Origin: Sulfuritalea sp.
GTDB taxonomy: Bacteria; Pseudomonadota; Gammaproteobacteria; Burkholderiales; Methylophilaceae
Length of the DNA stretch: 44,297 bases
Reading direction: 5' to 3'
Assembly: GCA_021738125.1 (NCBI GenBank)
Contig: JAIPCR010000007.1
Span: 1 to 44,297, forward strand
Within the stretch, counting starts at the first letter, position 1. Each line of letters starts with the position of its first letter. Positions 6,675 to 16,153 of the stretch are shown one piece after another. The translations under genes and the position numbers were made by a program. Under the pieces are notes generated by a model. The model saw only the letters and a program-made list of their open reading frames with translations, was not told the DNA's origin and searched no databases.

Positions 6675-8084
6675 ATGATGGCGGGAAAAACGCTTTACGA
6701 CAAATTATGGGATTCGCACGTGGTGCATGAAGATGCTGACGGCACCTGTTTAATTTATATTGATAGGCACTTGGTGCACGAAGTGACTAGCCCACAAGCG
6801 TTTGAAGGCTTGCGCTTGGCTGGCCGTAAACCTTGGCGTGCTGACACGCTAGTGGCAAACCCTGACCACAATACACCGACCAAAGATTGGGAAAAAGGCA
6901 TTGAAGACCCAATTTCTCGTTTGCAAGTGGAAACGCTTGATAGCAATATCAAAGAAACCGGTGCATTGGTTTACTTCCCGTTCAAACATGCTAACCAAGG
7001 CATTATTCACGTGATTGGGCCAGAAAATGGCACCACATTGCCAGGTATGACGGTGGTGTGCGGTGATAGCCATACCTCTACACATGGGGCATTCGGTGCT
7101 TTGGCACATGGTATTGGCACTTCAGAAGTTGAACACGTGATGGCGACTCAAACCTTGATTGCCAAAAAATCTAAACGCTTGTTAGTGCGTGTAGATGGTG
7201 AATTGGGTGTTGGTGTAACGGCCAAAGACGTGGCTTTAGCTGTGATTGGTAAAATTGGTACAGCGGGTGGTAATGGCTTTGCGATTGAGTTTGGCGGTGA
7301 AGTGATTCGCGCTTTAAGCATGGAAGGCCGAATGACCATTTGTAATATGGCGATTGAGGCTGGTGCGCGCGCTGGCATTATTGCGCCAGATGCAAAAACT
7401 GCAGAATATTTAAAAGGCCGTCAATACGCGCCAAAAGCTGCAGATTGGGATAAAGCAGTAGCTTATTGGAACACATTAGCAACAGATGCTGATGCTGTGT
7501 TTGATAGTGTTGTTGAGTTAAAAGGTGCGGAAATTGCACCACAAGTGACTTGGGGTACATCGCCTGAACAAGTGTTGCCGATTAACGGACGTGTGCCAGA
7601 CCCAGCACAAGAGCAAGATGCGACTAAGCGCACTAGTATTGAGAATGCATTGAAATACATGGGCTTAACGGCTAACACGCCTATTGAAGACATTAAGTTA
7701 GATAAAATTTTTATCGGTTCATGCACCAATAGCCGAATTGAAGATTTACGCGCAGCAGCCGTAGTGGCAAAAGGCAAGAAGGTAGCGAGTTCAATTCAAT
7801 TAGCCATGGTGGTGCCGGGTTCTGGTCAAGTTAAACGCATGGCTGAAGCAGAAGGCTTAGATAAAATTTTCACTGAGGCTGGCTTTGAGTGGCGCGAGCC
7901 AGGTTGCAGTATGTGTTTAGCTATGAACGCAGACCGACTCAGCCCGGGCGAGCGTTGTGCTTCTACCTCAAACCGTAACTTTGAAGGTCGCCAAGGTCAA
8001 GGCGGACGTACTCATTTGGTGAGCCCAGCGATGGCAGTTGCCGCGGCGATTGCAGGCCATTTTGTTGATGTGCGTAGCGTTTAA
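6675..8084 (+). CDS. leuC: 3-isopropylmalate dehydratase large subunit
   Basis: LeuC, 469 residues, aconitase family. With LeuD it isomerises 2-isopropylmalate to 3-isopropylmalate in leucine synthesis, and citramalate-derived intermediates for isoleucine. The [4Fe-4S] cluster ligands are visible: Cys350 in GSCTNSR and Cys411/Cys414 in [24 protein letters not shown] (residues about 128-141) and [16 protein letters not shown] near the C-terminus are characteristic. The start is supported by AAGGAG 5 nt upstream; a second Met follows immediately. It heads leuC-leuD-leuB, all on one strand, and is divergent from the MmyB-like regulator. Confidence 0.97.
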   Translation: MMAGKTLYDKLWDSHVVHEDADGTCLIYIDRHLVHEVTSPQAFEGLRLAGRKPWRADTLVANPDHNTPTKDWEKGIEDPISRLQVETLDSNIKETGALVYFPFKHANQGIIHVIGPENGTTLPGMTVVCGDSHTSTHGAFGALAHGIGTSEVEHVMATQTLIAKKSKRLLVRVDGELGVGVTAKDVALAVIGKIGTAGGNGFAIEFGGEVIRALSMEGRMTICNMAIEAGARAGIIAPDAKTAEYLKGRQYAPKAADWDKAVAYWNTLATDADAVFDSVVELKGAEIAPQVTWGTSPEQVLPINGRVPDPAQEQDATKRTSIENALKYMGLTANTPIEDIKLDKIFIGSCTNSRIEDLRAAAVVAKGKKVASSIQLAMVVPGSGQVKRMAEAEGLDKIFTEAGFEWREPGCSMCLAMNADRLSPGERCASTSNRNFEGRQGQGGRTHLVSPAMAVAAAIAGHFVDVRSV

Positions 8085-8106
8085 TTTAGGCGAAAAGGAA
8101 TAGAAA

Positions 8107-8745
8107 ATGAAAGCATTTACCCAATTAAACGGACTAGCTTGCCCGATTGATCGCGCCAACATTGATACTGATGCGATTATTCCAAAGCAGTTTTTAAAAA
8201 GTATTAAGCGTAGTGGTTTTGGCCCTTATTTGTTTGATGAGTGGCGCTATAAAGATCATGGTGAGCCAGGGATGGATTGTACCAATCGTCCTTTGAATTC
8301 AGATTTTGTGTTGAATCAACCTCGCTACAAAGGCGCACAAATCATGCTCGCGCGTGAGAATTTTGGTTGCGGCTCTAGCCGTGAGCACGCACCTTGGGCG
8401 ATTGAAGATTACGGCTTTCGCGTAATTATTGCGCCTAGCTACGCTGATATTTTCTTCAATAATTGTTATAAAAATGGCATGTTGCCAATTGTGGCAAGCC
8501 ATGCGGTTGTCGACAAACTTTTCAAAGAGTGCGAAGCAACAGCAGGATATAGCTTAAACGTTGATTTGACTTCACAAACTGTGACTTTGCCTTCTGGTGA
8601 AACGTTTACGTTTGATATTCACCCGACCTCAAAACATAACTTATTGAATGGCTTAGATGAAATTGGTTTAACGCTGTTACATGCGGACAAAATCAAGGCG
8701 TTTGAAGGCAAGCATAAAGCTGCGCAACCTTGGCTGTTCGCTTAA
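8107..8745 (+). CDS. leuD: 3-isopropylmalate dehydratase small subunit
   Basis: LeuD, 212 residues, the usual length for the proteobacterial LeuD1 type. It forms a heterodimer with LeuC and supplies the swivel domain that closes over the substrate. The motif [18 protein letters not shown] (residues about 81-98) is the diagnostic small-subunit loop, and [14 protein letters not shown] (about 17-30) is also conserved. It follows leuC after 22 bp, with AAAGGAAT-type Shine-Dalgarno sequence, so translation of the two subunits is probably coupled to one mRNA. Confidence 0.97.
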   Translation: MKAFTQLNGLACPIDRANIDTDAIIPKQFLKSIKRSGFGPYLFDEWRYKDHGEPGMDCTNRPLNSDFVLNQPRYKGAQIMLARENFGCGSSREHAPWAIEDYGFRVIIAPSYADIFFNNCYKNGMLPIVASHAVVDKLFKECEATAGYSLNVDLTSQTVTLPSGETFTFDIHPTSKHNLLNGLDEIGLTLLHADKIKAFEGKHKAAQPWLFA

Positions 8746-8803
8746 TACTGGCTTTAATTCAGGCAGTAATGACGATAAAAATTAGTACTTAAAGGAAATT
8801 AAC

Positions 8804-9874
8804 ATGACTATGAAAATTGCAGTATTACCCGGTGATGGCATCGGCCCAGAAATTATCACACAAGCTTTACGCGTGTTAGAGGTATTGAAAAATGAAGGCA
8901 TGGCGATGGAGTTTACTGAAGCGCCTTTAGGCGGTCAGGCTTATGACCAATACGGTCATCCATATCCAGAATTTACGCAAAAAATCTGTCGTGCTGCTGA
9001 TGCAGTATTGTTAGGTGCAGTTGGTGGACCACAATATGACAATTTAGATCGTCCATTACGCCCGGAGCGTGGTTTGTTGGGTATTCGTAAAGATTTAGGC
9101 TTGTTTGCAAACTTGCGCCCAGCCGTGTTGTACCCAGAATTGGCGAATGCTTCTACGCTTAAACCAGAAGTTGTGGCAGGCTTGGATATTATGATAGTGC
9201 GCGAACTCACGGGTGACGTATATTTTGGTCAACCACGCGGTATGCGTACCAATGAAAGTGGTGAGCGTGAAGGCTTTAATACCATGGTGTATAGCGAGTC
9301 TGAAGTGCGTCGTATTGCCCATGTTGCATTTGATATCGCGATGAAACGAGGCAAAAAGCTTTGTTCAGTAGACAAAGCCAACGTGCTTGAAACCACTGAG
9401 TTCTGGAAAGAAATCGTGATTGATGTGGCAAAAGAATACCCAGAAGTGGAATTGAGCCACATGTACGTCGATAACGCGGCTATGCAGTTGATTCGCAATC
9501 CAAAACAATTTGACGTGATGGTAACCGGCAACATCTTTGGTGATATCTTGTCAGATGAGGCTTCTATGTTGACTGGCTCAATTGGTATGTTGGCTTCAGC
9601 GTCACTTAACGAAACGAAAAAAGGTTTGTATGAGCCATCACACGGCTCAGCGCCAGACATTGCAGGTAAAAACCTAGCCAACCCAATTGCGACCATACTC
9701 TCTGCCGCGATGATGTTACGTTATACCTTTGATAACGAAGCAGCAGCAGTGCGTATTGAAAATGCAATTAAGAAAGTATTGGCGGCAGGCTATCGTACTG
9801 GTGATATCTATGAAGAAGGCATGAAACGTGTATCATGCTCTGAAATGGGTGATCAAATCGTAGCTTCGATGTAA
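8804..9874 (+). CDS. leuB: 3-isopropylmalate dehydrogenase
   Basis: LeuB, 356 residues. It oxidises and decarboxylates 3-isopropylmalate with NAD+ to 2-oxoisocaproate; the homologous step on 3-methylmalate (citramalate route) gives 2-oxobutyrate. Conserved features are [13 protein letters not shown] at the N-terminus, the substrate/cofactor loop [13 protein letters not shown] (residues about 134-146), [13 protein letters not shown], and [18 protein letters not shown] near residue 280. The Shine-Dalgarno sequence AAAGGAA lies before ATGACTATG; either Met could be used. The gene lies 58 bp after leuD and 26 bp before a micro-lipoprotein gene. Confidence 0.97.
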   Translation: MTMKIAVLPGDGIGPEIITQALRVLEVLKNEGMAMEFTEAPLGGQAYDQYGHPYPEFTQKICRAADAVLLGAVGGPQYDNLDRPLRPERGLLGIRKDLGLFANLRPAVLYPELANASTLKPEVVAGLDIMIVRELTGDVYFGQPRGMRTNESGEREGFNTMVYSESEVRRIAHVAFDIAMKRGKKLCSVDKANVLETTEFWKEIVIDVAKEYPEVELSHMYVDNAAMQLIRNPKQFDVMVTGNIFGDILSDEASMLTGSIGMLASASLNETKKGLYEPSHGSAPDIAGKNLANPIATILSAAMMLRYTFDNEAAAVRIENAIKKVLAAGYRTGDIYEEGMKRVSCSEMGDQIVASM

Positions 9875-9900
9875 TTTTATAGCGGTTATTAGGAGGACTT

Positions 9901-10020
9901 ATGACAAAATATCTTACGTGGATTATGCTGGTGCTTATGCTAGGTGCATGTAACACCATCAATGGTGTGGGAAAAGACCTTGAAAAAGCGGGTGAAGCCG
10001 TGCAAAAGTCAGCTAAATAA
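9901..10020 (+). CDS. Entericidin-like small lipoprotein
   Basis: Open reading frame of 39 codons, too short for most ORF filters. It begins [20 protein letters not shown]: a short basic start, a hydrophobic core and a lipobox LGAC with lipidation at Cys17. The mature part is [19 protein letters not shown], an amphipathic helix of the entericidin EcnA/EcnB type. Family members are outer or inner membrane lipoproteins linked to osmotic stress and, in E. coli, to a toxin/antidote lipoprotein pair. A strong AGGAGG precedes the ATG at 9901, which supports real translation. It sits in the leuB-asd gap with 26 bp on each side, and no second entericidin gene is visible. Confidence 0.85.
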   Translation: MTKYLTWIMLVLMLGACNTINGVGKDLEKAGEAVQKSAK

Positions 10021-10046
10021 CAGTCGTTGTAGATATTGGATTAAAA

Positions 10047-11159
10047 ATGTTAAAAGTAGGTTTTGTCGGTTGGCGCGGTATGGTGGGTTCTGTCCTCATG
10101 CAGCGCATGATGGAAGAGAATGATTTCGCGCTAATCGAGCCGCAGTTTTTCACGACCTCACAGACAGGTGCTAAGGCACCTCATGTGGGTAAAGACTCCG
10201 CACCTTTAAAAGATGCAATGAATATTTCAGATTTGAAACTGATGGATGCGATTGTTTCATGTCAGGGTGGTGATTACACCAGCGAAATATTCCCTAAATT
10301 ACGCGCTGACGGTTGGCAAGGTCATTGGATAGATGCTGCTTCAACTTTGCGTATGGAAAATGATGCGGTGATTATTCTTGATCCAGTAAATATGCATGTG
10401 ATTCAGGACGCTTATGCACATGGTAATAAAAACTGGGTAGGTGGTAACTGTACGGTTTCACTGATGTTAATGGCTTTAAATGGTCTGTTTAAAGCTGATT
10501 TGGTGCAGTGGGCAACTTCCATGACGTATCAAGCAGCGTCCGGTGCTGGTGCACAAAACATGCGTGAGTTACTTAAGCAAATGGGCGAGGCGCACTTTGC
10601 GGCGAGTCACTTATTGGCTGATCCAGCATCGGCTATTTTAGACATTGATCGCACTGTCGCAGGTACATTGCGAGATGAAAAATTCCCCACTTCACAGTTT
10701 GGTGTGCCATTGGCGGGTAGCTTGATTCCTTGGATTGATAAGGACTTGGGCAATGGTCAAAGTAAGGAAGAGTGGAAGGGCGGTGTCGAAACCAACAAGA
10801 TTTTAGGACGTGAAGCCAATCCTATTATTATCGACGGTCTGTGTGTGCGTATTGGTGCTATGCGCTGTCATAGTCAAGCTTTAACCATTAAGCTAACGCA
10901 AGATGTTCCTTTAGATGAAATCAATCAGATGTTGGCTGAAGCTAATCCATGGGCAAAAGTAGTGCCTAATGAACGTGAAGTGAGTATGCGTGAGCTTACG
11001 CCAGCGGCTGTTACGGGTACGCTTAACACGCCAGTAGGTCGTTTGCGTAAACTGAGTATGGGTAATGATTATTTATCTGCATTTACTGTAGGTGACCAAT
11101 TGTTGTGGGGCGCAGCAGAACCACTTCGCCGTATGTTACGCATTTTGATTGAAAAGTAA
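10047..11159 (+). CDS. asd: Aspartate-semialdehyde dehydrogenase
   Basis: Asd, 370 residues (E. coli 367), the proteobacterial type. It reduces L-aspartyl-4-phosphate to L-aspartate 4-semialdehyde with NADPH, the branch point to lysine/diaminopimelate, threonine and methionine. Visible features are the nucleotide-binding [11 protein letters not shown] near residue 7-17, the catalytic Cys135 in [24 protein letters not shown] (about 164-177), and a conserved His in [10 protein letters not shown] near 275. The gene follows the entericidin-like gene by 26 bp and precedes fimV, a conserved order in beta- and gammaproteobacteria. Its product feeds the MetZ reaction encoded 12 kb downstream. Confidence 0.97.
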   Translation: MLKVGFVGWRGMVGSVLMQRMMEENDFALIEPQFFTTSQTGAKAPHVGKDSAPLKDAMNISDLKLMDAIVSCQGGDYTSEIFPKLRADGWQGHWIDAASTLRMENDAVIILDPVNMHVIQDAYAHGNKNWVGGNCTVSLMLMALNGLFKADLVQWATSMTYQAASGAGAQNMRELLKQMGEAHFAASHLLADPASAILDIDRTVAGTLRDEKFPTSQFGVPLAGSLIPWIDKDLGNGQSKEEWKGGVETNKILGREANPIIIDGLCVRIGAMRCHSQALTIKLTQDVPLDEINQMLAEANPWAKVVPNEREVSMRELTPAAVTGTLNTPVGRLRKLSMGNDYLSAFTVGDQLLWGAAEPLRRMLRILIEK

Positions 11160-11201
11160 CTTTTTCATTATTTTGCTGATATAAAAATCAACATTAAAAA
11201 T

Positions 11202-11230
11202 ATGGCTTAGCGTTTGCCATTAAATATAAT
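11202..11230 (+). promoter_or_regulatory. Possible fimV promoter
   Basis: TATAAT at 11225-11230 lies 17 bp after ATGGCT (11202-11207), a weak -35. The 148-bp asd-fimV gap holds no ORF. The -10 is perfect but the -35 is poor, so the assignment is tentative. Confidence 0.35.
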
Positions 11231-11307
11231 GTGTGTTGTCAGCTTGCATCGCTAACTATTTGATGTTATTTTAATATTCAGAAATTAAGTTTGATCAAAG
11301 GTTAAAT

Positions 11308-13923
11308 GTGCGTAAATATAAAATAATGCAAATTTCTCTGGCTGCGTGCTTGGCACTGATGCCATTTTCTATTCACGCTGCAGGCTTAGGTCGGTTGGAT
11401 GTGAGTTCTAGCTTGGGTGAACCGCTTAAAGCTCAAATTGAACTTTTGTTAGTCAGTCCAGATGAGCTTGCAAGTTTGGTTGCAGCTATCGCTCCAGAAG
11501 ATGCATATGCTACACAAGGTATTCCTCATTTAGCCATTCATAACAGTATTAAAGTTGAGCTAGCAAAAAACGCAGCCGGCTTGCCTATGCTGAAATTAAT
11601 TTCCAATCAACCCATCACTGATCCGTATTTGGATATTTTAATTCAAGTGGATTGGGCTTCTGGACGCTTGCAACGTGAGTACACGGTATTGCTCGACCCG
11701 CCTGGCTATCAAGCTACGGCTGATATCGCTGATGCACCCTTAACTGAACCCCTAAAAAGTGCAGCTAGTGCTAATACTTCAAGTGTTACTGAACCGGCTC
11801 GTCCGACGGTAGGTAGTCAGTCTAGCGTCAAGAAAATAAGAAAACCTAGAGCGCCAGTAGAGCAGGATAGCCTTGCTGATGGTAGTGATACACACGTGAT
11901 TAAGACCAAGCCTGGCGACACCTTAAGTTCAGTTGCTAAAGAATTGCAGGTTGAAGGGGTGAGTTTGGATCAAATGCTCATCGGCTTGTATGAAAATAAT
12001 CAAGAGGCATTTTTTAGTGGAAATATGAATCGTCTTAAAGTAGGCCGGATAATTAAAGCGCCTACTAAAGATAGTCTTATGTCTATCAGCCCACAAGAAG
12101 CTAAAACTTCTGTGAAGTTGCATTCTGCAAACTGGAATGCATATCGTAGCCGTCTGGCAGGTTCAGTTGCCGTTGTCTCTACAACCGCAGAAACAGAACA
12201 AAAACAATCTGCATCTGGCAAAATTTCTGCAGCTGAAGATAAGGCAATGCCCGCTAAAGTTGGGCCTCAAGATGTGGTGAAACTCTCTGCGGGAGAGAAA
12301 CAGGCCGGTAATAGTGCTGACGCCAAAATGACTGCTTTACAAGAAGAGGCAACAGCACGTGAGAAATCACTTAAAGACGCTGAAGCACGTACCATAGCGT
12401 TGGAAAAACAAATTCAGGATATGAAAAAATTATTGGCCTTGAAAAATCAATCCATGGCTGAATTACAAAAAAACGCTAAGCCTGTTCCTGCTGTAGCGTC
12501 CCAAGCTGAATTAGGTTTACTCGACGGGTTAATGAATTTAACTGTACTGGTGGGTGTTTTGGTTGCAGGGTTGCTGGTAGCCACATGGACATACTTGCGT
12601 AACAAGCGCAGAAAGAGTTTGGATGGTTTTGGTCGAGATGTGATTATGCCGACTGATTTGCAGGCAAATACTGCTGGACCTGTCTCATCCAATGATTCAT
12701 TCTTAAGCCATATGTCACAAGCAGTCGACAGTCAAACAGCAAGTGATAGTAATGTCGACCCGATTGCTGAAGCAGAAGTTTATATGGCTTATGGCCGTGA
12801 TGCACAAGCTGAAGCTATATTGAAAAATGCTATTGCAAAAGAACCCACACTTTATGAGCGACATTTAAAACTGTTAGAAATCTATGTCGCGCGTCAAGAC
12901 GCATTTGCATTTGAAGATATTGCCAGAGATTTACATACCACCTTGGGTAATAGCGACCCCGTATGGATAAAAGTTGCTGAGTTGGGTTTAAGTGTAGACC
13001 CTGAAAATTCGTTGTATGATTTAAGTAATGTTTCACCAGAAGAAAGTTTGGATGATAAAGAATTAGTGGTAGATGATTTTTCTGATGAGGCAGTTTCAAA
13101 GAATAACGATTTAGATTTTTCTTTAGAGGCTGCAACGCCAGATATTGCTGAAGTGAAAACTGATTCTGCGGATGTTGCAACAGAAGAAGTCGCTGACAAT
13201 TCAATGGATTTTGATTTAGCTGATATTGCAGTTGAGGCGCCAGCAGAGTTACCAACAGCGAATGCCGTCAGTGAATTTCCATCGATAGAGCCAATATTGG
13301 CAGCGAATGACGAGCCTCAGGCAGTGGTGCTTGATATATCAGGTGCTGATGATCAAACACAAACTCAAGCTTATGATTTGGATGTAGAGTTAAATGCTAG
13401 TGTTGCTGACAGTGCTGTCGCAGAGAGTCCAGCATCTGATGTTGATAAAAATATTGCTGATGAGATTAAGTTTGATTTAGATTTTTCTATAGATACACCT
13501 GATTCTTCATCAGTTGATATATCGGCAGTAGATACTTCGGCAGAAGTAAAAGCGTCAGAATTATCTTTTGCATTACCTGAGATAGAAGACCCTCTCATAA
13601 AAACAGATGATGCTAAGTCGCAATCCTCTGAGCTTGAAGCGAATAGATTTGATTTGTCATCCATCAGCTTTGATTTAGAAGATACGGAGAACGAATTGAT
13701 TGAGCCTCCAGTTGCTAAGCCAAAAAAGGCTAGCTCAGCTAAAGCTAAATCTAAAAAGGTTTTATCAGACTCTCCAGAACTTGATGTTAAGTTAGATTTA
13801 GTTGCAGCTTATATTGATATGGGTGACTTAGAAGGTGCCCGTGAATTGTTGGTAGAGGTCATCAAAGAGGGTGGTGCTCAGCAAAAAGAACGCGCACAGC
13901 AGTTATTGGATAGTTTAGCTTAA
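11308..13923 (+). CDS. fimV: FimV-like cell-pole / type IV pilus assembly protein
   Basis: Protein of 871 residues with the full FimV layout. There is a signal peptide (residues about 7-25), the FimV N-terminal domain (about 25-130, GLGRLDVSSSLGEPLKAQIE), and a peptidoglycan-binding LysM domain (about 195-251). A coiled coil (about 335-390) is followed by one transmembrane helix (about 405-427). The cytoplasmic part has a TPR-like segment (about 483-560), a long acidic linker rich in Asp/Ser/Val, and the conserved C-terminal FimV motif (about 824-871). In Pseudomonas FimV organises cell poles, secretin assembly and twitching motility. Translation starts at GTG 11308 with AAAGG upstream. The acidic linker is variable in the family. 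A hairpin terminator follows. Confidence 0.92.
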   Translation: MRKYKIMQISLAACLALMPFSIHAAGLGRLDVSSSLGEPLKAQIELLLVSPDELASLVAAIAPEDAYATQGIPHLAIHNSIKVELAKNAAGLPMLKLISNQPITDPYLDILIQVDWASGRLQREYTVLLDPPGYQATADIADAPLTEPLKSAASANTSSVTEPARPTVGSQSSVKKIRKPRAPVEQDSLADGSDTHVIKTKPGDTLSSVAKELQVEGVSLDQMLIGLYENNQEAFFSGNMNRLKVGRIIKAPTKDSLMSISPQEAKTSVKLHSANWNAYRSRLAGSVAVVSTTAETEQKQSASGKISAAEDKAMPAKVGPQDVVKLSAGEKQAGNSADAKMTALQEEATAREKSLKDAEARTIALEKQIQDMKKLLALKNQSMAELQKNAKPVPAVASQAELGLLDGLMNLTVLVGVLVAGLLVATWTYLRNKRRKSLDGFGRDVIMPTDLQANTAGPVSSNDSFLSHMSQAVDSQTASDSNVDPIAEAEVYMAYGRDAQAEAILKNAIAKEPTLYERHLKLLEIYVARQDAFAFEDIARDLHTTLGNSDPVWIKVAELGLSVDPENSLYDLSNVSPEESLDDKELVVDDFSDEAVSKNNDLDFSLEAATPDIAEVKTDSADVATEEVADNSMDFDLADIAVEAPAELPTANAVSEFPSIEPILAANDEPQAVVLDISGADDQTQTQAYDLDVELNASVADSAVAESPASDVDKNIADEIKFDLDFSIDTPDSSSVDISAVDTSAEVKASELSFALPEIEDPLIKTDDAKSQSSELEANRFDLSSISFDLEDTENELIEPPVAKPKKASSAKAKSKKVLSDSPELDVKLDLVAAYIDMGDLEGARELLVEVIKEGGAQQKERAQQLLDSLA

Positions 13924-13940
13924 TTGCTATATACGATAGA

Positions 13941-13967
13941 AAGCCGAGCTTAACGCTCGGCTTTTTA
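13941..13967 (+). terminator. Rho-independent terminator after fimV
   Basis: Arms AAGCCGAGC (13941-13949) and GCTCGGCTT (13955-13963) form a 9-bp stem with loop TTAAC, followed by a T-rich run. It closes the fimV transcript 18 bp after its stop. Confidence 0.9.
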
Positions 13968-13991
13968 ATTTTACTCATCATTAATTCATTT

Positions 13992-14642
13992 ATGCATCCA
14001 TTTGTAAAAATACTATTATTTATATTCATATTGTTGCTCATGAATTTTATGGGGCAACAGTCAATATGGCTATTATGTGTTTTTGTGTGTGCGTTTGCAT
14101 TCAGATTGCATAGTAAAAACTTTTTACGTGCGATTAAACGTATGCGTTGGTTATTTATTTCTATATTGATTATTTATGCTTTTGGCACGCCAGGAGAATA
14201 TATACAGGGTTTTTCAGGTAGGTTTTTACCTACCCATGAAGGCGTGGCGTTAGGATTTTTACAGATAGCTAGACTCATCATTGCATTGGCAAGTATCAGT
14301 ATATTATTTGCCACCAGTTCAAAAGAGCATTTAATGGCAGGACTTTATAAGCTACTTTCGCCACTTAACTATATTGGTTGTGATGTGCAGCGATTTACCG
14401 CTAGGCTCTTGCTGACCTTAGATTATGTGGATGAATTAGCTGTTAAAAATGAATTAGAGTTTAATTTCTACCGCTTGGATGAATTACATGTTGCAGAAAA
14501 TCATTTGCCAATAGAAAAGAATATTTGTCTGCAACAACCATCTTTTAAGCGAGTAGATCAGATTGTGATTATCGCCATAATGCTTACCTTAATAGTTTTA
14601 TGTACTCCTAATCATTTACTTGCATTGAAGTGGATGTTATGA
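13992..14642 (+). CDS. EcfT/CbiQ-like transmembrane protein
   Basis: Membrane protein of 216 residues resembling the T component of energy-coupling-factor (ECF) importers. N-terminal hydrophobic helices lie at about 4-20, 23-42 and 50-68, and another near 85-107. The best match is the segment ILFATSSKEHLMAGLYKLLS followed by RFTARLLLTLDYVDEL, which follows the EcfT coupling-region pattern (threshold phrase 'tts.edl...l..ll.pl' then 'alrf.p.l.de'). A last helix lies at about 188-208. The canonical paired Ala-Arg-Gly motifs are not evident, and no ECF ATPase or S component is nearby. It overlaps truA in an ATGA junction, so the two are translationally coupled. Function unknown; T-component homology is likely but remote. 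Confidence 0.6.
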   Translation: MHPFVKILLFIFILLLMNFMGQQSIWLLCVFVCAFAFRLHSKNFLRAIKRMRWLFISILIIYAFGTPGEYIQGFSGRFLPTHEGVALGFLQIARLIIALASISILFATSSKEHLMAGLYKLLSPLNYIGCDVQRFTARLLLTLDYVDELAVKNELEFNFYRLDELHVAENHLPIEKNICLQQPSFKRVDQIVIIAIMLTLIVLCTPNHLLALKWML

Positions 14643-15430
14643 AAATTGCATTAGGTTTAACCTATGATGGATCTGGTTTCTGTGGTTGGCAAAGCCAGCC
14701 ATCAGCTTGTGGTGTTCAAGATGCATTAGAATTGGCGATTGCTAATATTGCTCAGCATCCAGTCAGAGTCCATGCCGCTGGTCGTACAGACACAGGTGTG
14801 CATGCGACTGCGCAAGTGGTCCATTTCGAAACAGAAAGTAATCGCCCCATTTCGGCCTGGGTTAGGGGTGTTAATGCCTATTTGCCTGATTCTGTTCGGG
14901 TTGTATGGGCGCATGAGGTAGATGAAGCGTTTCATGCAAGGTTTTCAGCCTATGAGCGTAGTTATCAATATCTACTTTACAATGCGCCAGTTTCACCAGC
15001 ATTAATGGCAACAAAAGCAGGATGGTTTCATTTGCCACTGAATTTATTGGCCATGTCTGAAGCCGCTAGTTATTTATTGGGTGAACATGATTTCAGTGCA
15101 TTTAGGGCTTCTACTTGCCAGGCAAAGACTGCCGTTAGGCATTTAAAGAAAGCAGAAGTTAGGGCCACAGGCCGGTATTTTATTTTTGATTTTTCTGCAA
15201 ATGCATTCTTGCAACATCAAGTGCGAAACATGATAGGCGCATTAATTTATATCGGGAAAGGTGCATATCCACCTGATTATATAAAAGAGTTGCTAGAGAG
15301 GCGTGACAGAAATTTATCACCACCTACATTTTCACCTCATGGTTTATATTTAACCGGTGTGAAGTATGATGAAAAATGGAATTTACCCATGGTTAATTCT
15401 GACACCCAATCCATTCACCTGCTCATTTAA
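14639..15430 (+). CDS. truA: tRNA pseudouridine(38-40) synthase
   Basis: TruA, 263 residues. It converts uridines 38, 39 and 40 in the tRNA anticodon stem-loop to pseudouridine. The catalytic aspartate is Asp51 in AAGRTDTGVHATAQ. LGLTYDGSGFCGWQ at the N-terminus, HARFSAYERSYQY, FSAFRAST and FLQHQVRNMIGALIYIGKG are typical. The ATG at 14639, inside the stop of the previous gene (ATGA), gives the normal MKIALGL start; an in-frame ATG at 14630 would add three residues. truA next to trpF and downstream of fimV is the conserved order in beta- and gammaproteobacteria. Confidence 0.96.
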   Translation: MKIALGLTYDGSGFCGWQSQPSACGVQDALELAIANIAQHPVRVHAAGRTDTGVHATAQVVHFETESNRPISAWVRGVNAYLPDSVRVVWAHEVDEAFHARFSAYERSYQYLLYNAPVSPALMATKAGWFHLPLNLLAMSEAASYLLGEHDFSAFRASTCQAKTAVRHLKKAEVRATGRYFIFDFSANAFLQHQVRNMIGALIYIGKGAYPPDYIKELLERRDRNLSPPTFSPHGLYLTGVKYDEKWNLPMVNSDTQSIHLLI

Positions 15431-15491
15431 GCGTTACAATAACGGCTCATTCAGAGATGTTTGTTAAATTCATTACCTTGAGAGCGATTCA

Positions 15492-16109
15492 TTGAGAATT
15501 AGAGTTAAAATTTGTGGCATAACCCGCTTAGAAGATGCCTTAGATGCGGTTGCGCAAGGTGCTGATGCGATTGGCTTGGTATTCTACGAAGGTAGTCCGC
15601 GCAATGTGACTATCAGTCAGGCTGCCGAAATAGTGAATCAAATCCCGGCATTTGTTAGTACAGTTGGGTTGTTCGTCAATGCGGAGTCTAGTTTTATTCG
15701 TGAAGTTATTTCTAAGGTTAAATTAGATCTTTTGCAGTTTCATGGCGATGAAACTGCAAGTGAGTGTGCTGCATTTTCACATCCTTTTATCAAAGCAATA
15801 AGAGTGAAGTCGGATACAAATTTGGTACAATATGCAGAAGACTTTTCTGCAGCAAAGGCCTTGTTGCTAGATACTTATGCAGAAGGCGTTGCAGGCGGTA
15901 CTGGCCAAGTTTTTGATTGGAATTTAATTCCAAAAGAATTAGCTAAACCAGTGATATTAGCAGGAGGACTGACTGCCGATAATGTTGCGCGAGCAATTAG
16001 TCTGGTCAAGCCTTATGCGGTAGATGTGAGCGGTGGAGTTGAAGCTTCAAAAGGTATTAAAGATGTAGCGAAAATTGCTGCATTTATGCAACAAGTTGAT
16101 AGTAATTAG
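15492..16109 (+). CDS. trpF: Phosphoribosylanthranilate isomerase
   Basis: TrpF, 205 residues, a single TIM-barrel enzyme (not fused to TrpC). It converts N-(5'-phosphoribosyl)anthranilate to the 1-deoxyribulose form in tryptophan synthesis. [16 protein letters not shown] carries the catalytic Cys, LLLDTY the conserved Asp, and [10 protein letters not shown] and [14 protein letters not shown] the phosphate-binding loops. The start is TTG at 15492; it gives [11 protein letters not shown], exactly the family start, and no ATG is available before the motif. The Shine-Dalgarno sequence is only GAGAG. trpB follows after 44 bp. Confidence 0.95.
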   Translation: MRIRVKICGITRLEDALDAVAQGADAIGLVFYEGSPRNVTISQAAEIVNQIPAFVSTVGLFVNAESSFIREVISKVKLDLLQFHGDETASECAAFSHPFIKAIRVKSDTNLVQYAEDFSAAKALLLDTYAEGVAGGTGQVFDWNLIPKELAKPVILAGGLTADNVARAISLVKPYAVDVSGGVEASKGIKDVAKIAAFMQQVDSN

Positions 16110-16153
16110 GTCTCAGCCTAGTCTATGCAAATAATAATTGTGGGGAAGTAAAA

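Noticed and set aside
9229-9696. 155-codon antisense frame inside leuB
   Set aside because: leuB is intact and conserved through this stretch; the opposite frame has no Shine-Dalgarno sequence or recognisable domain.
12830-13255. 141-codon antisense frame inside fimV
   Set aside because: It lies opposite the low-complexity acidic linker of FimV; its Leu/Gln/Asn-rich product is the complement of repeated Asp/Glu/Val codons, and no start signal or family match is seen.
16110-16153. Possible trp leader/attenuator before trpB
   Set aside because: The 44-bp gap has no Trp-codon leader peptide and no competing hairpins.
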